DNA from: Amphiura filiformis
Taxonomy: Eukaryota; Echinodermata; Ophiuroidea; Amphilepidida; Amphiuridae
Assembly (NCBI RefSeq): GCF_039555335.1
Contig: NC_092644.1
Location: forward strand, 52,727,365-52,791,364
Direction: 5' to 3'
DNA: 64,000 nucleotides
Position 1 is the first letter of the stretch. Each line of letters begins with the position of its first letter. Made by a program: the position numbers and the translations under genes. Shown piece by piece: positions 33,734-45,000 of this stretch. Under the pieces are notes generated by a model. That model was not told the origin of the DNA. It worked only from the letters and a program-made list of their open reading frames with translations, and did not search any database.

Positions 33734-35920
33734 GATAATATAACAAGCTTAATTTCGTACACAAAGGAGGAATATACTTAAATTACAAAATCTACAAATT
33801 TCAAGAATAGAAAATTCATCAGAATTCCAAAAACATGATAAAGTAATTAAATACGCAACAGCATCATAGCTGAACAACCATTTTTGATCTGGGTATCACA
33901 TGGCATATTATGTGCAATGTATTTGCAGGCTACATGGGTGAACTGGCTCCAGACTCAAGAATTATGATGATCAACAAGCTTTATACATCATATAATTTTA
34001 ATAGACAAAACTGTGAGCTGGCAAGCAGAATCTGCTGGATCATTTTAAAAATTGCATTTATGAGGCTTCTCAAGGAACACCACAAGGCAGGGACACATGT
34101 ATGTCACAATCATGGCATGCTAATGCAATGTTAAACATTGAAAACGAGTAAAAGTGTTACTCTTCAGTCACGACTCAAACAATATAGGATGATGGGGCGA
34201 TTCACCCAAACTGTATTTTCTAAAATAGCTCCCACAAAATGAGTAACACTAACTGGATAGGGGCAATTTTTCTGAAGAAAAGTTATATAATAGCTGTTGG
34301 CTGAACCTGCAGGCCTTATTGTCATTTGGGATTTGTTTGGTTCTGTACTGAATGTACATGTAGCAGGTCTTTGGAAGGAGAGGCATCGCAGGTCGCATTG
34401 GAAGTCACATAGGGTAGTGAGTTAGCCAATTCTGCTCTAAAGCAAAGCAATTGGTCATGATGACAATGACATAAATTTATGACCGTAGCATGTAACTGGT
34501 TGTCAGCTTTCGAACTAATCACTTTGATCTAGAAACATTGTTCTCATTCTGGCTGCTGGTGCAACGGAAATTAAGATTAGAAATATTTATGTAAAAATCA
34601 AGGAAGGTTTGCAGCATATAAACACGTCTGATCATGATCAATGTTTGCACCATAAAACAAATACTGAAAAGCGATTCATAGACACTAACCCTAGTTCTTC
34701 TCACTATTTGGTTTGGAAGTGAAATCAAAAAGTGTTTCTGCATATGCAAAAGCATTTCAATTATGCCATCTTTACACACAAGTGTATTATGCTCAGATTA
34801 AGAGAATGTGCACAATCCAAGGTTATACAAGCTAACACATGCAGTGACACCGCTACCAAACCCGATGTGAGAAGAACTGTACAGCTGTACAAATATACTA
34901 CGATCAGCTTGTAATCGGCAGGCCTTATAACATCGCGGATTAATATCAATATATTTTATTTCGAGAATTGTCTTGTGATATCGCAAGAAACATCAAAAAT
35001 TATTGATTAAAATCATATACTATTGTCTACTTTCTTTAACACTCAAAATATAGACCAAACAGGTCAACTATGTCACTCTTAGTGAGGGTCTACTTTTCGG
35101 TGTAGTGGTAAAAGCCTAACAATTCCCGCCGATTACTAGCTGATCAAACTATACATTGATTATAGCTGACACAGTAGAGTGAATACTTGACAACACAAAT
35201 CCTGTGAACACAAAATACATGTACCAGATAATAACACACAAGTGTTTCCTGTGGATCCACTCTACCACTATATTTTAAATAATTAATTCAATATTGTAAA
35301 AAAGTAACAAAAATTTAAATTATTATTAAAATTCATTATTATTAAATATTTATTGTAAACATTGTACAATGTGTTACTTAAATAGGTTTTTTTTTATCTT
35401 GGAGTTGTTTTATTTATTGCTTATTTCATTTTGTTCATGAGCTGATCTCAGTGATCTGTATAATCACTTTTATCAAAAAATATCCAAAAATATTCATGGT
35501 AAAATACAAATATATGTAAATGAGATGTCATGTGTCAGGTGAAGACAGACTTAATCAAATCATACTATTCTGTTTACATAAAGAAATAGTGTCCCACCAC
35601 AACATTAATAAACATTGTGGTGCATTTGACCTTCACCTGTGTTTACATTTCCAGGGATCATTTCACAAAGATTTGAACTCATTTTGTCATAAGTAGCAGA
35701 AGCATACTTTTTACTTTTCAGAACTTTGTGGGATGGCAGGAACCATTCGTAAAATGAACCCTCTAGAACTTAAGTTATATTCTGAATTTCTGATGGGTAA
35801 ATTCAAAGAGATTAGATGTTAACTGACCAATGTAATGTCGATGGGAAGAGTTGATGGTTATAATCTGCGCATGTGAGCTTGTGAGTCCAATTTACTGGGC
35901 ATTCATGCAACTGGTTATAA
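33734..35920. other. Gene-free AT-rich stretch
   Basis: No supported coding region. At 35098-35120 CGGTGTAGTGGTAAAAGCC resembles the A-box half of the tRNA-derived SINE at 20327 but has no B box at the right distance. ATTAT-rich low complexity at 35280-35360. Confidence 0.35.
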
Positions 35921-36179
35921 TGTGGCATGACCTGATCAAATGAAACCAAAGTTGGCAATAATGAAATTGAGATAAAGGCAAAACTAAGAAGCAAAAATAC
36001 AACTAAATACAGCAAGAAAATTAATATACATAGTGCAAAATTTTGCAACCATACATGTACCCCGGATGTGGGGATTTCAACAGCAGTACGCATATAGAAA
36101 AATTTAGAACTAGAAATGGTAATAACTCAATTTTCAAAAATTTCTGAATTTGGTCTGAGTGGATCAGATAATGTCACAT
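35921..36179. mobile_element. MITE, ATATGTGACACGATC family, decayed copy
   Basis: TGTGGCATGACCTGATCAAA at left opposes an inverse TGTGACATTATCTGATCCA at right. The interior AATTGAGATAAAGGCAAAAC matches the family centre. Confidence 0.65.
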
Positions 36180-36427
36180 AATATGTTTAAAATGCCCTTG
36201 GTAATAAGTTTTAACATTTGTTTCCGGTCATTTTACCAATATTATTGCTTTTCAATGCACATTATCCCATTTCCAACATCGCATAAATGTCTATCTGCAT
36301 TTGGTTTGACAAAAAATGTATTGCACTTTTATGAACTTTTTATGTTACTGTCATTGAAATGAAGTTGTACAACAAATGAAATGATGAATTACTGTCAAAG
36401 AAAAAAAATGAAAAGAAAAACAAAAAA

Positions 36428-36441
36428 ACACACACACACAA
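36428..36441. repeat. CA dinucleotide run
   Basis: Seven CA units following an A-rich stretch. Confidence 0.8.
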
Positions 36442-36736
36442 AGATTTATTGTGCACCATACCCAATTCACAAGGCCTCGGTGCACTGTACAATCTAACAA
36501 CAATATTAATTATCTCTATATTTTTCCTGCTTTGAAATTATATTTCTTGAAATAATTTACCACTAAGTGAGAAACAATAAGCCCCACAAGCAATAATCAT
36601 GTAAATTTCTTTCAAACCATACTGTACAAGTATTAATTTTTGTAAATGTATTATTGTCCTGAATTTTACCAATAGAGGGTATGCCACTAATTTACCAACA
36701 CGCAAATTATATGAAACTTGTCAAATAATAAAATTG

Positions 36737-37264
36737 TTAAGGGATTGGATAGCGACATTTGCACAGTAGTTTTTGTGGGACCTGAGAGTACATCAGACAC
36801 ACCATATTGCATTCTATATACGAGGAATGTCCTTCTGATATTAAGAAATTTTGCTTTTTTTTTTTTTAATTAGCAATACAAATTTTATGGTAAATTATTA
36901 CAAATTCATATTTTTGGCATTTAACAGTCCTCAATGTAAACTTTATGAATCTAATGATGATGTACTTAAAGTGTATGCAGCTAGGAGGAAAAGCCGACCA
37001 TCATTTGAAAAATTGTATTGAAGATACACATTTTTCCAAAAAGACCTGATTTTTCCTCCCAGCTCCATCTTTAGATTTATTAAGTTTACTTCAAGGACTG
37101 TTAAATGTCTAAAATGTCAATTTTTAATAACTTATATCTCCAATTTCTAAAAATCAAAATTATCAGAAGGACATTCCTCACATTCAGAATGCAATTTGGT
37201 GTGTTGGATGTGCTCTCAGGCTCCACAAAAAATACTGTGCAAACATCGCTATCCGATCCTTTAA
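36737..37264. mobile_element. TTAA-ended inverted-repeat element
   Basis: Left end TTAAGGGATTGGATAGCGAC, right end the inverse of TTAAAGGATCGGATAGCGAT; both arms continue through TTTGCACAGTA, a TTTTTGTGG segment and GAGAGYACATC, then AGGAATGTCCTTCTGAT, over 100 bases of imperfect inverted repeat. Its right TTAA is also the left TTAA of the next element. Confidence 0.8.
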
Positions 37265-38477
37265 GGCGATATAATACCCCGATTTTCATCAGTACCCCTC
37301 TTCTTTTTTTTCTAGCAAATTTATTAAGTACATATATATGTTTATCACCTCATGTCCTGAACTTATAAAATATATCTACATATAAAGTGAATTTCACCAA
37401 TTTTAGTAAGTCATTTTAGCCCTATATATTTTTTTGTTTACTGTAACCTAGTAACTCAGATCTGTGTTTCATAACAAACCATAATTTATTCTTTTGAAAA
37501 TGTTCAAGTAGGGTACATGAATAGAATACATTAAATCCTTTGTTATACTCTCTATAGAAAATCTATAGTGGTGCATGCAAAATACCTACCATGATATAAC
37601 ACTGAATAAATTAGATAAACACGTATACAATGGATGCATAGTCATTAGTTGTTAGGAGAAGAAAAGGCTATTAGGTCACCGTATTGTCAGGTTATAGGTC
37701 AATTGGTTCAGGTCAAATTTAAGCATCAATTTTGAATACACATGTGAGAGTCTGTGATATCATATGAGGCATAATTTTGATATTCTGTCTTTAACTGGAT
37801 ATATATCGAGAAGTGCATGGTGGATATACTAATATACCTTGGGATGTAAATGGTGAGTACAATTTAGAATGCCTAGTTGAGACGGATTTCACAAATAAAT
37901 ATAAAATAGTTACCAAAATCACAAAACTTAAGCTTACGGAAAACTACCCAATATGGTTGTATAGGTGACAAGAAATACAAATTTTTTCATCATTGCTGTA
38001 GTATGGTTGTTGTAACCTGTTACCTATGGCTTAATTAAGTTTCAGTGCAATAATGTCGCAAGTTAAAAATGCAAAATATAGCTCAACATTGAAAATAGAA
38101 GCATTTTAACCAGTTCCTTTTTTGATAGTTGTGGAGCACCAAGTTCATGAAGTCATAAAAGAAATCAGGAACCACTTATTCCCATTTTACATATCAACTT
38201 TATTTCCCTAATGTGTTAGCAACACATATCCAAAATTTTAACGAAATCCGTTGATAGTAAGCTTTCCTAAATGAAGTGAATTTAAATCATCAGTGATGTA
38301 CCTCCTTTTGGCTTCTATCTGTAAAAGCATGTAAGCTACATTGATACCGATACCACCAATAAAACGAGAAGATTTGCCCCTTCATTTTGCATACCACTAT
38401 GTCCAATTTTTTTTGGTAATTTCTTCACAAAATGCAAAAAAAAAAAAAAAAAAATCAATGGGTGTAGTACCCCTTAA
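37261..38477. mobile_element. TTAA / GGGGTACTACACCC-family element, copy A
   Basis: It runs from TTAAGGCGATATAATACCCC to the inverse of TTAAGGGGTACTACACCC. The whole 1.2-kb sequence is an inverted copy of 41250-43147 minus the insertion there. A TTAA target is typical of piggyBac-type elements. No transposase is encoded. An A-run sits at 38436-38454. Confidence 0.8.
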
Positions 38478-38611
38478 GGCAAGAATTTTACAACAAATAC
38501 CAACATGCACAAAGGTCTCCTTTGTCTGAAATCGTGAAAAATTCTATATGTGAAAAATAGCTACTTAAACAGTGCTCCTGGCAAAGACAAATCAAGATAT
38601 CTTACATTACT

Positions 38612-39040
38612 TTAATACTCCATACTCATAGTATATAGATATGATGTATTAATACCATTCATTTGTTCATCTGTGACATGACCTTGCTCAATCAACTGAC
38701 TCTTCACATGTTCTGAAATAACACGAGGTGCAGGTAGATTGTACAATTCTCTATATCTCTCTAATGAGCAAAGTCCGAGCTCCGCCACCTTCTCTTGCCA
38801 CACTTCCTGTATCTCAGCAGGGGACTTCTTGACAAACACAAGCACAGCGTTATCTTTCACTGTTAGAGGTACCACATAGCCGAAGTCGNCGATCTGAAGA
38901 CCTTGGATGGCCGACTCAAACTGTATTCTGGAGATGTGTCTGACAGAATGCGGCCCGTTGTGTTGCAGCGAGAGTGTAGTCACTATCGGCCCAGGAGTAC
39001 TTAGTATTGCCGACTTGATTTCACTTCCTCGAGCAGTACC
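38612..39040 (-). CDS. Zinc-finger gene terminal exon
   Basis: 142 codons and TAA at 38614-38612, phase 0, acceptor tcacag. It reads GTARGSEIKSAILSTPGPIV, and later DFGYVVPLTVKDNAVLVFVK and ELGLCSLERYRELYNLPAPR. The mixed strand/helix pattern suggests a folded domain that I do not recognise. One codon holds the ambiguous base N (38889). Confidence 0.82.
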   Translation of the reverse strand, partial: GTARGSEIKSAILSTPGPIVTTLSLQHNGPHSVRHISRIQFESAIQGLQIXDFGYVVPLTVKDNAVLVFVKKSPAEIQEVWQEKVAELGLCSLERYRELYNLPAPRVISEHVKSQLIEQGHVTDEQMNGINTSYLYTMSMEY

Positions 39041-42000
39041 CTGTGATAAAAGAAAACAACAAAGTATGTAATTATTTTGATGTTTGTACCAGTGAAAAGT
39101 TATTTTTTGAATTCAACTTTGTTTTAGGATCATGTCATTAGATTACATTGCAGCATCAACTAATTGGGAGTAGGTTTTTTCATCAAACAGGCATGCTATC
39201 TGAATAAATTCCATTCCATTAAATGTTGTGTGGAACTTTTGACAAATTTTTGTGGTACAATAAGCCGATTATATAACTGAAATGTGGCTATTGTTTTCTG
39301 ATACCATGCATTCAGCAGGCCTGAAAAAAATTAGCAATTTGGCATTCTTCTTGCCAGGAAATTTGGTAATTTGGAGGGAAATTGTGCTTTTCTGGATAAA
39401 GAAATACACAAGAAATGGTGGGAAATCCTGCTAAGTTAGAGCGAAATGTATCTCTCTTGCCGGGAAATAAACATTTTTATGCTGAAAGAACTTCAGTCAG
39501 TATTACAGTATATGTCACAGGCAGACCCTCTATGTACATTGGGAAATTAGTAAAGCATGATAACAACTTATTCAGGTTTAGTTGAAATGAACAATGGCCA
39601 AAGTCATTATTGATAAACTATTTGATTTACAACTGCTCTGGTTTACTGATGATAAATCATGATCCTATTTATGAATATTAAAGGATAAAAGGTACCTTTC
39701 TAGGGGAAGTCTGCTTTTTATGAGCCATTGAGTCCGGTGACATCATACTGTAGCTTTTAGATGACCTTGGTGGGGTATAATGTTCAACAGGACTTGCCGG
39801 ACTCTCCTGGATCAATTCAGAGGCTGATGAGATTGATGGTATGTTCATAATGGAAGTCTGAATCTCATCAGAAAACTCGTAAGACATAGACGGTGTGTCA
39901 CCAGGCGTGTTTGGTCGACTGGGCTCCGATCCTGAACTATGTGAACCAGCAGGAGATCCTGGTAAATCTACTAGGGAGGTATGTGTGTCATGATCGAAGG
40001 AAAACTGTGATTCAATTGTTTCTCCAGGGGTCTTTGGTGCACTGAGTGGAGAGCTTGATGCTGAGGACAAAGCTGGAGGACTTACAAAGAGATGCTGAGG
40101 AGAGAGTCCAAGAAGAGGATAAGTTGTGGGAGCTGCAAGGTCGGTTAAGTTGTGCCTTGGAGTGACATCGCTTTTTGGTGTTACATCACTTTTAGGTGTT
40201 GCATCACTTTTAGGTGTTACATTCTGTTTAGGCGTTGTATCATGTTTGGGTGTTAGGTCATGTTTAGGTGTGTGATTCTCCTGTCTTGGAGTATGTTCGT
40301 GTTTTGGGGTGTGACGATGACTTTGTTCATGTTTTGGCGTATGGTGACTACGTTCTTGGCTATGGTGGCTATATTCATGTTTTGAGGCATGACGGTCGTG
40401 CTCGTGTTTTGAAGCATGATGGCCATGTTCCTGCTTTGGAGTATAATGGCTGTGCTCTTGCTTTGAAGAGTGGTGGCTGTGTTCATGTTTCTCACTGTGG
40501 TTGCTATGTTCTTGTTTTGAACTATGATGCCCATGGTCTTGTTTTGGAGTATGATGACCATGTTTAGGTGTTGTACTTTCTTGTTTCTTTACTTTCCCCC
40601 CTCCACCTTCATCTCCCCTATGATCATCTCTTTTGGGGGTCTGGTTGTCTCGTTTTGGTGTCCGCTTCTTGTTGGAACTAGGAGATGCTGTATTGCGAGG
40701 CATTACTGCTTCTGGTTTGTTGTGTTTCGACAACTTCTTGTGGAAGTCGTTCATGTGAGCTTCTAAGTAATCAGGACAGTCAAAGGTCTGGTCGCATTTT
40801 TGGCATGGGTATCTAAATACAGAAAGAAAATATAATAATTAAGACAATAATTAAAACAATTTTTTAAGAGGTGACCATAGTGTAAACTTTCGCCTAATGG
40901 CGCTATGGGCTCCCTTGATATAACTGGAATTTTAGACACATAAACTAAAAGTGCCCTCACATAAAAATCTCACCAGCAAATCAGGGCACGTACCCTTAAT
41001 TCTTGTTGGGATTTTTAGAGGAAGGAGCTCTCTATTTGAACATGAAATTTACCCCAAGGCTCCTAAAGGAGCCCAGGTGCGCCATTAGGCGAACGTTTAC
41101 GGTATGTGACCTGCCTCCACAAAATGAGTGTAAAATCACAAATTGGTAGTTTCTAGACCTCCTGACTGCTGAGTTGATGTTCAAAAAATGTAAAAAGGGT
41201 AAGTGTATACACTAGCCCTTTGTTTATGTAATGGTTTGCTGTAAGCCCATTAAGGGGGTACTACACCCATTGCATTTTTTTTGCATTATTTTGCATTTTG
41301 TGAAGAAATGAGAAAAAGAAATTGGACAAAGTGGTATGCAAAATGAAGGGGCAAATCTTCTCGTTCAATTGGTGGCATCAATATCAATGACGCGTACATG
41401 CTTCTAATGGTATAAGCCAAAAAGTATCACTGATGTTTTAAATTCACTTAATTTTGGAAAGCTTACTATCAACGGATTTCGTTAAAATTTTGGATATGTC
41501 GTCGTCCGTATTCCATAGTGGCGTATAGTGGGGCGCCGCGAATAAACAACTTTTTGAGAAAATCGGGTTTGAAGAAATGCCAATTTAAAATCGAGTGGTG
41601 TAAATCAGACATTCATTATATTTTGTAAATGATGTGAAATTTCTGTAGTAAACTAAATAGATTTTATTGTTATATATTTTTCAAAAGAAATAAATACATA
41701 CTATTGCTGGCAAACTGAAAATAAAACTATACGTCACTATGGAAAACAAACAAAACGCAATACCTAACCTAACATTAACCGTGACGCCACCTCGGTCGCC
41801 GTGTAATCCCTATGGCGTTACTTTTTCGTCGTTCAGTATTCCATAGTGGCGTATAGGTCCGATCGATGCACGCCACTATGACATACGATGTTTTTCATTT
41901 TTGCCGATATTTCACAATCATAAAATGTCTATAAAAAGTGGCGTATGGTCGATACGCCACTATGGAATACAAAAATGTCACTTTGTAACTATACATACAT

Positions 42001-45000
42001 TTAATTAATTAATTACTAATTAATTAGCTAATTATGACTGATGAGACTTAGAAAAAATGAAAGAGAACGTCATTAAAAACATATGTGCCAATTTTCAAAA
42101 AAATGACCAAAATCACTATACGCCACTATGGAATACAGCCGACGATGTGTTGCTAACACATTAGGGAAATAATGTTGATATGTAAAATGGGAACAAGTGG
42201 TCCCTGATTTCTTTTATGACTTCATGAACTTGGTGCTCCACAACTATCAAAAAACGAACCGGTTAAAATGCTTCTATTTTCAATGTTGAGCTATATTTTG
42301 TATTTTGAACTTGCGACACTATTTCACTGAAACTTAATTAAGCCATAGGTAACAGGTTACCACAACCACACTACAGCAATGTTGAAAAAGATTGAATGTA
42401 TTTTTTGTCACCTATACCACCATATTAGGTAGTTTTCCGTAAGCTTCATTTTTGTGATTTTGGTAACTATTTTATATTTATTTGCCCAATCCATCTCAAC
42501 TAGGCAATCTAAATTGTACTCACCATTTACATCCCAAGGTATTTTACATGTAGTATATCCACCTCACACATTTCCATTATATATCCAGTAACAGACAAAA
42601 TATCAAAATTGATGCCTCATTATGACATGTATGATATCACAGACTATCACATGTATTCAAAATTGATGCCTGAATTTGACCTGAACCAATTGACCTATAA
42701 CCTGACCTTTGATGACCTTATAGCCTTTTTTTAATCTCTTTTCCTAACAACACATTATAGAAGTACATACATGGTGTAGTATTAAATTGTCTATGTGGAA
42801 GAGATTAGGCCTATTTAATTTATTCAGTGTTATAATCAGTGAGTACATTTCTATAGATAGTATAACAAAGGATTTAATGTATTCTATTCATGTATTCTAC
42901 TTGGACATGTTCAATAGAATAAATTATGGTTTGTTATGAAACACACATCTCAGTTACCAGGATACAGTAAACAAAAAAATATGTAGGGCTAAAATGATTT
43001 TCTGAAATGGTTTAAAATCACTTTGTAGGTAGAGATATTTTATAAGTTTAGGACATGAGATGATGAACATATTTATGGAGTTCATAAATTTGCAAGAAAA
43101 AAAAGAAGAGGGGTACTGATGAAAATCAGGGTATTATTCCCCCTTAAGGGAAAAATTTATATAAATGTACAATGTACTTTTCAAGCTAGGATGGGACTGC
43201 ATATTGCACATTTCAAATGCTTAGGATGTGTACAACACACCAAGGTAAGAAGTGCCTTTGATGATTGCACATAAACCCTTACCTAATCTGATTATTTACT
43301 TGAACCATGGCGGAGGGATGTTAAGTTTTAAATGGGGAAAAAGAGAAAAACAAGGGGGAAATCTGAACAATTTTGAGTGGAGAATAATAAGTAATAATTG
43401 AGCACAAGATGACAATGATATAGTGGATTAATAGACTTCATTTTGCAATGGTAATCTACTAATTTGATGTGTAATTGACAGTAATATGTTGATGTAAATA
43501 AACGATGCTGACCGTGGTCTCTGAACTTAATATGACTTTATTGACATATTTTTTGTCAACAAATTGCCGACGTCGGATCTTTAGATTTGACAGCATAAAA
43601 TCAGGGAAAAAAACACCAAATATGGGCTGAAAATAAAAGAAAATTATGCGTAAATTTTGTCAACCAAAAACGAGGAAATCAGCAGAAAAGAGAAACTCTC
43701 ACACCCCTGAGCCCTACATTTGACAAATTTTAACATAGGGGAATGTATTAGTGGACCCCTCAGAGTGACTCTGCAGGTCTATTCTATGAATGTATAACAG
43801 ATCTAAAATCAAGGCTAAAAGAATGTACAAAAACTACAAACCTTTCAGGACTAATAGGAGTGAAAAGGGGTGATTTTTCCGCATGAGTTGATTTAGATGA
43901 TTCTCCTTTGTCACGGCTTACTTCTGCTTCTTGCTCCTGCGAGTGGAATGTCTTTGTATGTTTCTGCAAAGATTTGGCAGTCTTCAGTCTCTTCCCACAC
44001 CAGGTACACGGAAACGGCTTGACTGGTACTGGTGACAGGGTCAAGCGGTCCCCTGGTGATGATTTCTCCTTCTCACCGCCATCTTTGCTGGCAGACAAGG
44101 GATGTGCATTGCTCTCATATGATGCAGATGCCTGGTCTTGGTGATGAGTCTTGACCCGCTTGCTACATGTAGGTGTACCATCAGAGGTACTCGGTGGGGA
44201 AGTGTCCGTTCCATGTGGTCCATTTCTTTTGTTATGGGCTGGTGATTTATGCTTTGACCCATGTCTAGATGGTGATTCTACAGATGGGAGAAACCCAAAA
44301 CTGTCCCTGTTACCAGTCAGTAATGGATGTATGCCACTGTGTTCCATAGAGCTCTGCACAGCTACATTCACCACTTGCCTAATAGGCATACCAGTTTCAC
44401 CAGACACACACAAGTCTCCTGGTTTTTCACACACCCCACCGTGGGTGAAAGCTTCCTGCAGGCTGCGAGTGACATAGTACTGGTTACCAGTAGAATCGAT
44501 GCCATCTTCCAGCTTCAACAATATCTCACAACCTGTTTGGACAGCTAGAGCATGAGCCTAGGAGAAAAAAAAAGAAAATTTATTGATACAATTGATGAAA
44601 CAATCAGCATGGACGCAATCTTACATTTGACCAAATCTTACATTTTACATAATGTACATAGCGTACATACTTGTATACAAATATACTTTGACAGAATATA
44701 GCTGCTATATTATTTGACAATTTTTGGTCGATCCTTCATGTAATTATTTCGGGTAAGCTAATCCTAACCCCAATCCAAATTTTGTGTATAATTAAATGAT
44801 GGAATAACTCAATTCTGCATAATATTACACACACATCTAAAATGACACCTGGCAGCTATTGCAGACAGGAACCTCTTGCATAAAACCCTCGATTTGTGAT
44901 GTACTTGTATGCAAAAGTGAAATACTTGTATGCACAAGTGACCCATGGTGACGCCATTTGAATCTGCATAAAAATTCTTGCACAAATTCAAATTGTACAT

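Noticed and set aside
40253-40567. Three extra open frames across the His-rich region
   Set aside because: Shadows of the in-phase repeat of the zinc-finger gene; the true frame is fixed by splice phase and the C2H2 finger.
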